Assembly: GCA_902791035.1 (NCBI GenBank)
Contig: CADAUA010000005.1
Span: forward strand, 62,001-126,000
Length of the DNA stretch: 64,000 bases
Source: an uncultured Coriobacteriaceae bacterium
GTDB taxonomy: Bacteria > Actinomycetota > Coriobacteriia > Coriobacteriales > Atopobiaceae
Direction: 5' to 3'
Below the pieces are notes generated by a model that worked only from the letters and a program-made list of their open reading frames with translations, ran no database searches and was not told where the DNA came from. Of this stretch, positions 1 through 8,102 are shown piece by piece; position 1 is the stretch's first letter; every line of letters starts with the position of its first letter. A program made the translations under genes and the position numbers.

Positions 1-478
1 GCGCAAGAACGCCATCCCCAGCCCGCGCGAGGACGAGTACTGGGAGGACTTCCTGGTGGGGCGCACCGAGAGGGACATGCTCTCGCTGGGCTGCTGGTGC
101 CACTTGGTGTGCGACAACGTGTACAACGCCCACACGCGCGCCTACATCGAGCGGATCGGGGTGCCCACGGGCGAGCAGACCCGCATCCGCAAGCAGGGGG
201 ACTTTGCCCTGTACGGGCGTACGCGCGACATCTCGCTCGTGCCCGAGGCCACAGACGGGCTGGTGGCGGCCGCGCGCGACTTCGTGATGTTCTCCATCTG
301 CGAGAAGGACGTGGTGGCGGCCTGCGACGTGGCGGCTGGCATCGTGCGGCAGAACCGCGAGGAGCACGTGGTGGGGGAGCCGGAGTACTCGCTGCTGACC
401 ACGGACTTCTTCCGCGAGGCGGCCGACGAGGCGCATGACCGCATGGTTGCCGGCCTCACGGCGCTCGCCGGGCACTAG
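1..478 (+). CDS. Unrecognised protein, C-terminal part (5' end outside window)
   Basis: The reading frame is open from position 2 to the TAG at 476-478 and gives about 158 residues; the true start lies before the window. The visible part begins R-K-N-A-I-P and contains a His/Cys-rich helix-like stretch (CWCHLVCDNVYNAHTRAYI). This recalls the His-containing helices of zinc-dependent phospholipase-C-like proteins, but the match is by eye and weak. I see no transmembrane segment. The last codons, GGG CAC TAG, are the first bases of a GTAC-centred palindrome, so the C-terminus may have been shaped by that repeat. Codon use matches the neighbours. Function is not assigned. Confidence 0.7.
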   Translation, partial: RKNAIPSPREDEYWEDFLVGRTERDMLSLGCWCHLVCDNVYNAHTRAYIERIGVPTGEQTRIRKQGDFALYGRTRDISLVPEATDGLVAAARDFVMFSICEKDVVAACDVAAGIVRQNREEHVVGEPEYSLLTTDFFREAADEAHDRMVAGLTALAGH

Positions 479-594
479 GGGTGGGCACTAGGGGTGGTAC
501 TCCCTTCAAACACAGGGGGTACTCCCCCGTGTTTGGGGAAACGCGGGGGAGTACCCCCTGTGTTTATCAGGGGAGTACCCCCTGGTGCCCACCC
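479..594. repeat. Cluster of GTAC-centred palindromes
   Basis: The outer arms GGGTGGGCACTAGGGG (479-494) and CCCCTGGTGCCCACCC (579-594) are reverse complements with one mismatch. Between them lie nested palindromes of the form GGGGG(A)GTACCCCC or its inverse, each centred on GTAC and flanked by ACACAGG or CCTGTGT. Related copies occur at 35194-35216 and 59360-59397. The block fills most of the gap before the GH13 gene and could fold into a long RNA hairpin. There is no run of T, so it is not a standard terminator. Confidence 0.75.
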
Positions 595-674
595 GCCGGA
601 TGGGCTTGCGATAACCGCGTGATGGTGGGCACAATAGCCGGCGAGTGTGCGAACCCCGACGGAGGGAGTCCATC

Positions 675-2006
675 ATGAGTTGGTATGAGCCTTCGTTCGT
701 GTACCAGATTTACCCGTTGGGCCTCACGGGTGCCCCCTACGAGAACGACGGCGTGACTGTCCACCGCCTGCTCAAGCTGGTCGACGACGGCTGGGTCGAC
801 CACCTGCGCCGCCTGGGCGCCACCTGCGTCATGCTCAACCCCGTCTTCCAGAGCCGCACCCACGGCTACGACACCACGGACTACCTCACGCTGGACTGCC
901 GCCTGGGGACAAACGACGACCTGCGCGCCGTGGTCGACGCCTTCCACGCCGCGGGCATCCGCGTCCTTCTCGATGCGGTCTTCAACCACGTGGGCCGCGA
1001 CTTCTGGGCCTTTGCCGACGTGCGCGAGCGTCGCCAGGCTTCGCCCTATGCCAGCTGGTTCTGCATCGACTGGGGCGGCAACTCCGCCTACGACGATGGC
1101 TTTGGCTACGAGACCTGGGCCGGTGTGCCCGAGCTCGTCAAGCTCAACCACCACGACTTCGGCCTCAACGACTACACCGCCGACGTGATCCGGGCTTGGG
1201 AGCGCGACTTCGACATCGACGGCCTGCGCCTGGACGTGGCCTACTGCCTGGATCCGGGATACCTGGGCTACCTGCGCCAGATTGCCAACGAGCTCACCGA
1301 CAAGCGCGGCAGCAAGTTCCTCCTCCTGGGCGAGACCATGTTTGGCGACTACAACCGTTGGATGGGCGATGGCCTCTGCGACACCGTGACCAACTACGAG
1401 TGCTACAAGGGCCTGTGGTCCAGCCTCAACTCCGCGAACATGCACGAGGTGGCCTACGCGCTGGAGCGCCAGAGCGGCGACAAGCCTTGGGATCTCTACA
1501 CCCACCGCTGGCTCCTCAACTTCGTGGACAACCACGACGTGCCCCGCATTGCCACAAAGCTGGAAGACCCGGCCCAGCTGCCGGCGCTGTACGGCCTGCT
1601 CTTTGGCATGCGGGGCGTGCCCTGCGTGTACTACGGCAGCGAGTGGGGCATCGAGGGCGAGCAGCACTACGGCGACCACGAGCTGCGGCCGGCACTCGAC
1701 GTGCCCCAGTGGAACGACCTCACGGACAAGATCACGGCGTTCGCGACCGCGCGGGCAGGCTCGAAGGCGCTGGTGTGGGGCGGCTACCGCCAGCTCCAGT
1801 GCCAGCCCAAGCAGCTGATCTTCGAGCGCGCGGCGGAGGGGGAGCGCGTGATCGTGGCACTCAACTTCGACTCGGTGCCCGCGGTGCTGCACTTCGATGC
1901 CGGCTGCGGCCGCGCGACGGACCTTCTCACCGGCTCGACCCACGACTTTGGCGGCGGCTCGGAGGTGGGGGCCTACTCCTGCCACTACTGGCTCTGCGAG
2001 CGATAG
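675..2006 (+). CDS. GH13 alpha-amylase-family glycoside hydrolase (cyclomaltodextrinase/alpha-glucosidase type)
   Basis: This 443-residue cytoplasmic enzyme acts on alpha-glucosidic links of malto-oligosaccharides or similar glucans. All four conserved GH13 regions are visible. Region I is DAVFNHV (from Asp100). Region II is GLRLDVA, with nucleophile Asp187. Region III is LLGETMF, with acid/base Glu220. Region IV is FVDNHD, with transition-state Asp288. A short C-terminal beta domain follows. There is no signal peptide, so it probably works on imported or stored sugars. I chose the ATG at 675 because GGAGG lies at 661-665 with good spacing; an upstream in-frame GTG at 645 lacks a ribosome binding site. 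The exact substrate cannot be read from sequence. It stands alone, with repeats on both sides. Confidence 0.93.
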   Translation: MSWYEPSFVYQIYPLGLTGAPYENDGVTVHRLLKLVDDGWVDHLRRLGATCVMLNPVFQSRTHGYDTTDYLTLDCRLGTNDDLRAVVDAFHAAGIRVLLDAVFNHVGRDFWAFADVRERRQASPYASWFCIDWGGNSAYDDGFGYETWAGVPELVKLNHHDFGLNDYTADVIRAWERDFDIDGLRLDVAYCLDPGYLGYLRQIANELTDKRGSKFLLLGETMFGDYNRWMGDGLCDTVTNYECYKGLWSSLNSANMHEVAYALERQSGDKPWDLYTHRWLLNFVDNHDVPRIATKLEDPAQLPALYGLLFGMRGVPCVYYGSEWGIEGEQHYGDHELRPALDVPQWNDLTDKITAFATARAGSKALVWGGYRQLQCQPKQLIFERAAEGERVIVALNFDSVPAVLHFDAGCGRATDLLTGSTHDFGGGSEVGAYSCHYWLCER

Positions 2007-2097
2007 GGACGGCGCCGCTGCCGAGGGCCTCTGCACCAAGACTGCCTCGGGCCTCGGCTTCGCCGCCCCGAGCGGCTCTAGCCGGCGGGTTCCCGCG

Positions 2098-2190
2098 GAA
2101 ATAACGGACAGAAGTCGGCGAGGGCCACTCGCAATCCTGCGGTTTTGTTGCCACGCGAAGCCTCGGACGCCAACATCTGTCCGTTATTTC
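2098..2190 (-). repeat. Interspersed inverted-repeat element, copy A
   Basis: A 93-base element. It begins GAAATAACGGACAGAAG and ends with the near-perfect complement CATCTGTCCGTTATTTC. The interior carries AATCCTGCG, the reverse complement of the core CGCAGGATT found in copies C and E, so this copy is in the opposite orientation. No flanking target-site duplication is evident. Confidence 0.85.
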
Positions 2191-2252
2191 ATGTGTGGTT
2201 GGTTGCGATTGGGCCAAGGATGGTCTAGGGCGGCCCTTCCGTAGCTGAAAGA

Positions 2253-2343
2253 GAAATAACGGACAGATGTTTGTGATTGACAGGTGAATCCTGCGCTTTT
2301 GCTGGCGTGGGAGCGTCTGCACGCCAACTTCTGTCCATTATTC
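2253..2343 (-). repeat. Interspersed inverted-repeat element, copy B
   Basis: A 91-base element with ends GAAATAACGGACAGATG and CTTCTGTCCATTATTC. It has the same interior core orientation (AATCCTGCG) as copy A. It lies about 60 bases after copy A and ends about 125 bases before the start of the nuclease-like gene. Confidence 0.85.
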
Positions 2344-2467
2344 AGAGCGTCGCTCGCATTGCCGCCAACACGCGCTACTCTATACCGCACCAAAACACGG
2401 AGCCATGCCAGGCCGGCCGCACCGAATGACGGGTGTCGCGCTTTGTCGGCGCGAGAGGAGGATCGCG

Positions 2468-3727
2468 ATGCTGCTCACGCTCGAGAAGACCAGTGCTCTG
2501 CGTGCGACGCGCTATCTTCGCGCGGAGCGGGGGATAAGCCCGGCCTCCCTGCCAAGGACCGATGTCCTTGGGCCGGACCCCACGCCGCGCCGGCGCTGGA
2601 CCTCGTCGGCAATCGACCTCTCGCCGGTGGGACAGATTGCCTTCGATGAGCGTCATCCATTGCATGTGGCTGTGGAAAGCCAGGAAAGGAGGCCAAAGCT
2701 CCGCGGCGTGGAGGCCTCCGTCCGTGGAGGGTCTGTTCCGCGTGATGCGTACCTGAACGTGGGCGGGGGAGTGGCAATCTCGTCGCCCGAGCTTCTCTTT
2801 GCGGAACTGGCGGAGATGATGAGTCCGGAGGTTCTCCTGCTCACTGGGCTGGAACTCTGCGGGAGCTTTTCCCGGGATCCGGTCAACCCGCGCGATGGGA
2901 ACATCAGGTTCGATCTGCCACATGCCACGAGTGCGGATGCCATTCGTCGGTTTCTTGAGGAGAGCACGTACATCCGGGAGCTGTCCGCAGCTAGGCTGGT
3001 GGCGCCCTATTTGGTTGACAACGCCTGGTCGCCCATGGAGGCAATCGTTGCCGTGATGGCTTTGCTCCCGCATGAGCTGATGGGCTACGGGTTGGGTCCG
3101 CTCGTGCTCAATCCCCGCAAGACGCTCGAGGGCGCGGATTCATCCTTCGCGCAGAAGGCCACGCGCGTGCCCGACATCATGTTCGGCGACACCGGCGTCG
3201 GGATCAACTACGACGGGGGTGGCCACTGGGATATGAAGGCCGTGGCGGAGGCGGCGGCAAAGGCTGCCCAAAATCCCGATAGCGAGGTGGCAGCCCGCGA
3301 GCTTGCGGATGTGATTCGGACCGTGAGGAGGAAGTACGCGGACGACCGCAGGCGCGACCGCGACCTGTGGCTCCAGGGAATGACGGTCTTCCCTGCAACG
3401 AGCTTCGACCTCTATGACGAGGGCGGGATGGATCGCCTCATGGGGCAGGTGATCAGGGCGATCGAGCGCAACACGGGTCGGAACATGCAGGATCAGTTTG
3501 ACTTCCTTGAACGTCCCTGGTTCAAGAAGAGGCGCCAGAAAGTGCTGTGGTCGCTTCTCCCCGGGCAGCGCGGAAGGGAGCTCAGTGTGGAGCAGCCGCC
3601 TGCCCATGAGCCGCGTGAGGTCGTGGATGTGGTGGTAAAGATCTCTGATCTTGGGGATCCAGATATCCTGCTCTGGAAGGGACCGCTCCCCGACGGTTAT
3701 ACGATAGGCGGCGTGCCGCTGAGATAG
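2468..3727 (+). CDS. Coriobacterial lineage protein with DUF559/PD-(D/E)XK-like C-terminal region
   Basis: This 419-residue protein has an N-terminal half typical of a family multiplied in Coriobacteriia: a SPELL..LAEMM..LLLTGLELCGSF block at about 106-134, then SPMEAIVAVMALLP and GYGLGPLVLN at about 188-215. A VPDIMFGDTGVGINYDGGGHW stretch at about 234-254 resembles the DUF559/very-short-patch-repair-like nuclease core, where an Asp is followed by I-E-Y-D-G and a His. Here the usual Glu is Asn247, so activity is doubtful. Start ATG 2468 has AGAGGAGG upstream; an earlier ATG at 2405 lacks one. Three inverted-repeat elements bracket the gene (two before, one 8 bases after the stop). I know related proteins only as uncharacterised, and the nuclease label is inference from motifs. 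Confidence 0.7.
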   Translation: MLLTLEKTSALRATRYLRAERGISPASLPRTDVLGPDPTPRRRWTSSAIDLSPVGQIAFDERHPLHVAVESQERRPKLRGVEASVRGGSVPRDAYLNVGGGVAISSPELLFAELAEMMSPEVLLLTGLELCGSFSRDPVNPRDGNIRFDLPHATSADAIRRFLEESTYIRELSAARLVAPYLVDNAWSPMEAIVAVMALLPHELMGYGLGPLVLNPRKTLEGADSSFAQKATRVPDIMFGDTGVGINYDGGGHWDMKAVAEAAAKAAQNPDSEVAARELADVIRTVRRKYADDRRRDRDLWLQGMTVFPATSFDLYDEGGMDRLMGQVIRAIERNTGRNMQDQFDFLERPWFKKRRQKVLWSLLPGQRGRELSVEQPPAHEPREVVDVVVKISDLGDPDILLWKGPLPDGYTIGGVPLR

Positions 3728-3734
3728 CGCTCCG

Positions 3735-3826
3735 GAATAACGGACAGAAGTTGGCGAAAGGGGCCCGCAGAATCAACAAAGCCGCAGGATTCGCAGGGAC
3801 AGCGTTCAACTTCTGTCCGTTATTTC
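3735..3826 (+). repeat. Interspersed inverted-repeat element, copy C
   Basis: A 92-base element starting 8 bases after the stop of the nuclease-like gene. Ends are GAATAACGGACAGAAGTTG and CAACTTCTGTCCGTTATTTC, fully complementary over 18 bases. The core CGCAGGATT is in plus orientation, the same as copy E. It could serve as a 3' hairpin for the gene before it. Confidence 0.88.
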
Positions 3827-3872
3827 GCGTGAGGTGAGGCGAGGCGCTGCGGCGTGGGGCTCGGCGCTGCGG

Positions 3873-3910
3873 CAGGAAAGAGGCCCCACACCCAGAGGGT
3901 GCAGGGCCTC
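3873..3910 (-). terminator. Rho-independent terminator of pyk
   Basis: Read on the minus strand, GAGGCCC and GGGCCTC flank a loop of about 17 bases and are followed by TTTCCT. The hairpin lies about 80 bases beyond the pyruvate kinase stop codon. Confidence 0.6.
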
Positions 3911-3990
3911 GGTCATGCGACTGGCAGACGGATCGTGGAAAGCGCGGTCGACAAGCGCGGTCGACAAGCGCAGGCAAGAAGCCCTTGTCC

Positions 3991-5433
3991 CTACTGCACC
4001 TGGGCGATCATGGCCACGTTCGTGGAGGTGGTGTAGTCACCCTGGCGCGGGGAGGTCTGCGGGTCGCCGGAGGTCAGGACCACGATGTCGCCCGTGTCGA
4101 TGGCGCCATGGGCCTTGGCCACCTGCAGGGCGTTGTACATGGTGGAGGAGAGGGAACCCTGCTCGGTGGTGCGATAGGCCCACACGCCCCAGTAGAAGCA
4201 GGTGCGACGGATGGTTTCCTCGCTGGGGCTCATGGCGTACACGGGCAGGTTGCTGCGGAACTTGGACACCAGGCGCGCGGTGCGGCCGGAGTGGGTGGGG
4301 CAGAGGATGCACTTGGCGTTGATGCGGTCGGCCATCTCCACAGCGGCGTAGCCCACGGAGCTGTTGACGTTCTTGATGCCGTGGCGGAAGTGGTAGTCCA
4401 GGTGCTCGGGGAGGTACTTCTCGGTCTCGCGGCAGATGCCGGCCATGGTCTGCACGGCCTGCACGGGGTACTTGCCGGCCGCGGTCTCGCCGGAGAGCAT
4501 CACGCAGTCAGTGCCGTCGTACACGGCGTTGGCCACGTCGTTGACCTCGGCGCGCGTGGGGCGCGGGTTGCGGATCATGGAGTCGAGCATCTGGGTCGCG
4601 GTGATGACCGGCTTGTAGGCCAGGTTGCACTTCTTGATGATGATCTTCTGGATGTGGGGCACCTCGGCGGCGGGCACCTCCACGCCCAGGTCGCCGCGGG
4701 CCACCATGATGCCGTCGGAGGCGGCCAGGATCTCGTCGAAGTTCTTGACGCCCAGGGCGCTCTCGATCTTGGGCATGACGAGGACGTTGGGCGCGCCCAT
4801 CTCGTTGCAGATGTCGCGGATCTCCTCCACGGCCTTGGCGTCGCGGATGAAGGACGCGGCGATGGCGTCGATGCCCAGCTCGCAGCCAAACATGATGTCC
4901 GCGCGGTCCTGCTCGGTCACGGAGGGCAGGCCGATGTTCACGTTGGGCACGTTCACGCCCTTGCGCTCGCCCAGCTCGCCGCCGTTGGTGACCTTGCAGT
5001 ACATGTCGGAGCCGCTCACGTGGTCGACCTCCAGGCCGATCAGACCGTCGTCGATCAGGATCACGGAGCCCTTCTCGACCTCGCCGGGCAGATCCTTGTA
5101 GTCCAGCGAGAAGCGCTCGGCGGTGCCCTCCACGCCGTCTTCGGTGGTTACGACTACGGCGTCGCCCGTCTCGAGCGTGACCTTCTGGTGGTCCTTGAGG
5201 AGGCCGGTACGGACCTCGGGGCCCTTGGTGTCCAGCAGGATGGCCACGGGGATGCCCAGCTCCTTGGAGATGCGGCGCACGCGGTCGATGTTGTTGCGGT
5301 GGTACTCGTGGCTGCCGTGGCTGAAGTTGAAGCGGGCCACGTTCATGCCCGCCTTGATGAGCTCGCGCAGGACGTCGTCGGACTCCGTCGCGGGACCCAT
5401 CGTGCAGACGATCTTGGTCTTCTTCTTTGCCAT
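3991..5433 (-). CDS. pyk: Pyruvate kinase
   Basis: A 480-residue enzyme that makes pyruvate and ATP from phosphoenolpyruvate and ADP, the last step of glycolysis. Visible hallmarks are TKIVCTMGPA at the N-terminus, RFNFSHG, the active-site motif MPKIESALG (Lys222, Glu224), ARGDLGVE at about 245-252 and TQMLDSM at 280-286. The alpha/beta C-terminal domain is complete. Length fits the bacterial single-copy family, and no extra phosphohistidine domain is present. The start is the ATG at 5433, preceded on the minus strand by GGAGAGGAAACGAGA. A D-lactate-dehydrogenase-type gene lies upstream on the same strand, which fits lactate fermentation. A 35-base hairpin separates the two, so they may be transcribed separately. 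Confidence 0.98.
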   Translation of the reverse strand: MAKKKTKIVCTMGPATESDDVLRELIKAGMNVARFNFSHGSHEYHRNNIDRVRRISKELGIPVAILLDTKGPEVRTGLLKDHQKVTLETGDAVVVTTEDGVEGTAERFSLDYKDLPGEVEKGSVILIDDGLIGLEVDHVSGSDMYCKVTNGGELGERKGVNVPNVNIGLPSVTEQDRADIMFGCELGIDAIAASFIRDAKAVEEIRDICNEMGAPNVLVMPKIESALGVKNFDEILAASDGIMVARGDLGVEVPAAEVPHIQKIIIKKCNLAYKPVITATQMLDSMIRNPRPTRAEVNDVANAVYDGTDCVMLSGETAAGKYPVQAVQTMAGICRETEKYLPEHLDYHFRHGIKNVNSSVGYAAVEMADRINAKCILCPTHSGRTARLVSKFRSNLPVYAMSPSEETIRRTCFYWGVWAYRTTEQGSLSSTMYNALQVAKAHGAIDTGDIVVLTSGDPQTSPRQGDYTTSTNVAMIAQVQ

Positions 5434-5484
5434 TCTCGTTTCCTCTCCGAAACCTCTTGCCTGCTGGCAACGGGGCTATATGCA

Positions 5485-5519
5485 ACTGTCCCCGACGACC
5501 GAAGTCATCGGGGACAGTC
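5485..5519. repeat. Palindromic hairpin between pyk and the dehydrogenase gene
   Basis: ACTGTCCCCGA (5485-5495) and TCGGGGACAGT (5508-5518) are exact reverse complements around a 12-base spacer. No T-run follows on either strand. It could be a weak terminator or an intergenic palindrome, lying in the leader region of pyk. Confidence 0.65.
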
Positions 5520-5600
5520 TTCATCTCAGCTGTGCCTTTGACCGACTAGATTTTACCGTTCGCAAAGTTAGCCTTGAGTTAGGGGAGTGTTTCCTCACAG

Positions 5601-6608
5601 CTAGCACACGACGGACTTGGGCACGAAGTCGGTGCCGTTGGCATAGGCCACGGCGTTCTGCAGGGTGACGTCGGCAATCTGGCCCAGGGCCTCACGGGTG
5701 AAGAAGGCCTGGTGCGAGGTCATGACGACGTTGGGGAAGGAGCACAGGCGCGCGGTGACCGAGTGCATCATGATCTGGTCCTCGCGGTTCTGGTACACGT
5801 TGGCGTTCTCCTCCTCGTACACGTCGAGGCCGGCGGCGCCGATCTTACCGGAGCGGATGCCGCGGATGAGGGCCTCGGTGTCAACGAGGGCGCCACGGCC
5901 GGTGTTCACGAAGATCACGCCGTCCTTCATCTTTGCGATGGAGTCGTCGTTGATCATGTGGTAGGACTCGGCGTTGAGGAAGGCGTGCAGGGAGATAAGG
6001 TCGGAGCGGCGGTAGAGCTCGTCGTAGTCCACGTACTCGTCGACCACGTGCTCCTCGTCGACCAGCTTCTGGTTGGGGTAGAGGTCGGAGCCCAGGACCG
6101 TCATGCCAAAGCCCTTGCAGATGCGGCAGAGGGCGGCGCCGATGCGGCCGGTGCCGATGATGCCGGCGGTCTTGCCATGGAGGGTCTCACCCACGAGGCC
6201 GTTGAGGGAGAAGTCGTTCTCGCGAACGCGGATGTAGCCCTTGTGGATGCGGCGGTTGGCGCAGAGGGCCAGGCCCATGGCGTGCTCGGCGATGGCCTCG
6301 GGGGAGTAGGCCGGGACGCGGGTGACGGTGATGCCCAGCTCCTTGGCCATGGGGACGTTGACGGCGTCGAAGCCGGCGCAGCGCATGAGGACGAGCTTGA
6401 CGCCGAAGCCGGCCAGGATCTCGAGCGTCATGGCGCCGGCATCGGCGTTCACGAAGGCGCAGACGGCGTCATAGCCGCGTGCCAGGACGGCCGTCATGGG
6501 GTCGAGGTTGGTCTCGGTGAAGTCGATCTTTACGTCCGGATACTTGACGAGCGCCTTCTCGAAGGAGTCCTTGTCGTAGCTTGCGGTGCCGTAGAACAGG
6601 ATCTTCAT
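5601..6608 (-). CDS. D-2-hydroxyacid dehydrogenase, D-lactate dehydrogenase type
   Basis: This 335-residue NAD-dependent enzyme most likely reduces pyruvate to D-lactate. The Rossmann motif GTGRIG is at about 152-157. Catalytic residues of the family are visible: Arg238 in VNTGRGAL, a Glu in LDVYEEE (about 264-267) and His299 in MTSHQAFFT, the last being characteristic of the D-lactate branch. I chose the ATG at 6608 (MKILFYGTA), with AGGGAAAGG upstream on the minus strand. The longer open frame reaching 6902 has no support. It sits next to pyruvate kinase on the same strand. A relative acting on another 2-oxo acid cannot be excluded. Confidence 0.9.
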   Translation of the reverse strand: MKILFYGTASYDKDSFEKALVKYPDVKIDFTETNLDPMTAVLARGYDAVCAFVNADAGAMTLEILAGFGVKLVLMRCAGFDAVNVPMAKELGITVTRVPAYSPEAIAEHAMGLALCANRRIHKGYIRVRENDFSLNGLVGETLHGKTAGIIGTGRIGAALCRICKGFGMTVLGSDLYPNQKLVDEEHVVDEYVDYDELYRRSDLISLHAFLNAESYHMINDDSIAKMKDGVIFVNTGRGALVDTEALIRGIRSGKIGAAGLDVYEEENANVYQNREDQIMMHSVTARLCSFPNVVMTSHQAFFTREALGQIADVTLQNAVAYANGTDFVPKSVVC

Positions 6609-6792
6609 GGCGAGACCTTTCCCTCTGGGGCATATGGCCTTCTGATAATGTGTGCACGATTCCACGTGCGGGTACAGTGTAGCGCAGCCGGGGGACTTGG
6701 CGGACAAGAACGGCAGGTGGTGGTACCCGTCACGTGGGTGGACGGCGACCAGCGGCGTCGCGTGCGGTACGGGACGCCAAGGCGGGCGGCGG

Positions 6793-7725
6793 CTAGCCCA
6801 GCCGCTCGACCTCCGTGCGGCTGGCAAGGCTGGCAGCCACCGTGGGGTCGAAGCTCCCCGTGGAGGGGGAGAGGCAGTTGGCCGTGGCGCAGGCCATGGC
6901 AAAGCGCAGGCGCTCGGGGGCCTCCATGCCGCGCGCCAGGGCTACGGCGAAGGCGCCCACCATGGTGTCGCCCGAGCCCACGGGGTTCACGACCTCGATC
7001 CTGGGGGCGCGACCGCGCCAGGTGCCCTCGGCGCAGGCCATGAGGGCGCCCTCGGCCCCCAGCGAGACCACCACCGTGCCCACGCCACGACCCACGAGCT
7101 CTCGCGCCGCGGTGGCCACCTCGTCCATGCTGCGGACCTCGCGGCCCAGGAGCTGGCCAATCTCGTCGCGGTTGGGCTTGACCATGGTGGGGCCGGCCTC
7201 CACCACGCGGGCCAGCCGCTCGCCCGAGGCGTCCACGATGCAGGGGGTGCCTGTGGCCATCACGTCGCGCACGAGCCCCACGTAGGCCTCCAGGGGGAAG
7301 CCCTGGGGGATGGAGCCGTTCACGGTGACCACGTCAGCGCGGCCCGCGAGCTCGAGGACCTTCTCGCGTGCGGCCGCCACCTCGGCGGGCGTGACCTCCT
7401 CGCCCGGCTCCAGGAACTCGGTGGAGCCGCCGTCGGGGTCGAGCACGTTGATGCAGGTGCGGGTCTCGCCCCTGGCGTGCACGAAGTCCCCCGCCACGCC
7501 GTCCGCGGCCAGGAGGTCGAGCAGGAGCTGTCCCGTGTGGCCCCCCACGATGCCCGAGGCCACGACCTCCTCGCCGCAGGCCGCCACGGCCCGGGCGGCG
7601 TTGAGCCCCTTGCCGCCCGCGGTGGCGTGGCAGCTGGCCACGCGCATGACGGTATGGTCGGCGAGGGGCGCCGCCAGGCGGTAGGACTTGTCGATGGATG
7701 CGTTGAGGGTGACGGTGCAGATCAT
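6793..7725 (-). CDS. PfkB-family sugar-phosphate kinase (tagatose-6-phosphate / 1-phosphofructokinase type)
   Basis: A 310-residue cytoplasmic kinase of the LacC/FruK branch. The sugar-phosphate site GGKGLNAARA is at about 37-46. The ATP/anion-hole motif NPVGSGD has catalytic Asp253, with GS instead of the commoner GA. It starts at 7725 with GGAGG eight bases upstream on the minus strand. It faces away from the amino-sugar PTS operon across a 377-base control region. In that setting tagatose-6-phosphate kinase is the most sensible role, since AgaS produces tagatose 6-phosphate. From sequence alone 1-phosphofructokinase is equally possible. No aldolase gene is adjacent. Confidence 0.88.
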   Translation of the reverse strand: MICTVTLNASIDKSYRLAAPLADHTVMRVASCHATAGGKGLNAARAVAACGEEVVASGIVGGHTGQLLLDLLAADGVAGDFVHARGETRTCINVLDPDGGSTEFLEPGEEVTPAEVAAAREKVLELAGRADVVTVNGSIPQGFPLEAYVGLVRDVMATGTPCIVDASGERLARVVEAGPTMVKPNRDEIGQLLGREVRSMDEVATAARELVGRGVGTVVVSLGAEGALMACAEGTWRGRAPRIEVVNPVGSGDTMVGAFAVALARGMEAPERLRFAMACATANCLSPSTGSFDPTVAASLASRTEVERLG

Positions 7726-7766
7726 GCCAGACCTCCGGTTCGTAGCGCTGTGATGTATTTGAATCT

Positions 7767-7801
7767 AATACCAGTATCTGAAAACGACTCTGATTGGTAT
7801 T
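7767..7801. promoter_or_regulatory. Candidate GntR operator pair
   Basis: AATACCA (7767-7773) and TGGTATT (7795-7801) form an inverted repeat 21 bases apart, on the side of the kinase gene. HutC-type GntR proteins often bind TGGT/ACCA-type half sites. A GntR gene lies in the same operon. Confidence 0.45.
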
Positions 7802-7959
7802 CAATTAGTTATAGTACCGCAATCTGTACTCATGGTAGCCGACTGGTGGATTCTTGCGAACTGGTATGGTAAATAAGGCCCATTGAACTGGGATTATTTC
7901 CGATGAGTGGCAGAAAAGATACCGTGAACGCAAAATTTCGTCCCTCTCGAAGGTTTGGC

Positions 7960-7988
7960 TTGCCATACACGTAAATACTGCCTACTAT
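7960..7988 (+). promoter_or_regulatory. Sigma70-type promoter of the PTS operon
   Basis: The -35 is TTGCCA (7960-7965), the spacer is 17 bases and the -10 is TACTAT (7983-7988). Transcription would start near 7995 and leave a leader of about 108 bases before EIIA. Confidence 0.65.
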
Positions 7989-8002
7989 GCTCTTGTGGTC
8001 GG

Positions 8003-8014
8003 TGGTTACTACCA
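8003..8014. promoter_or_regulatory. Candidate operator just after the -10
   Basis: TGGT-N4-ACCA is a palindromic half-site pair located around +8 to +19 of the predicted transcript. That is a good position for repression by the GntR protein encoded at 11286-12014. Confidence 0.5.
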
Positions 8015-8102
8015 GTTGGTTGACCCGGAACGAGATGGACGGGCAGCCGCGCCGCACCGGCCCCAGGAGCCGACCCACACGCCTCGAAAAAGGAGGAACG
8101 CA

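Larger units (their letters stand above)
2007..2467. other. Gene-free stretch holding two inverted-repeat elements
   Basis: No convincing gene is present. The stretch carries element copies A and B (listed separately) about 60 bases apart. The bases between them contain no recognised promoter. The ribosome binding site of the next gene (GAGAGGAGG) closes the region. Confidence 0.7.
7726..8102. other. Divergent control region of the amino-sugar locus
   Basis: This is a 377-base stretch without a gene and clearly more A/T-rich than its surroundings. It holds the promoter at 7960-7988, candidate operators at 7767-7801 and 8003-8014, and a further TGGTAT at 7862-7867. It ends with the strong ribosome binding site of the EIIA gene (AAAAAGGAGG). 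Confidence 0.7.

Noticed and set aside
2098-3826. Insertion sequence with transposase
   Set aside because: The flanking elements look like inverted repeats, but the enclosed gene has no DDE or Tyr/Ser recombinase motif and no target-site duplication is visible.
3985-5541. Open frame of 518 codons on the plus strand over pyruvate kinase
   Set aside because: It is complementary to the certain pyk gene; composition is typical of an antisense frame.
6609-6902. N-terminal extension of the D-lactate dehydrogenase frame
   Set aside because: It overlaps the end of the neighbouring kinase gene, lacks family similarity, and MKILFYGTA at 6608 has a ribosome binding site.
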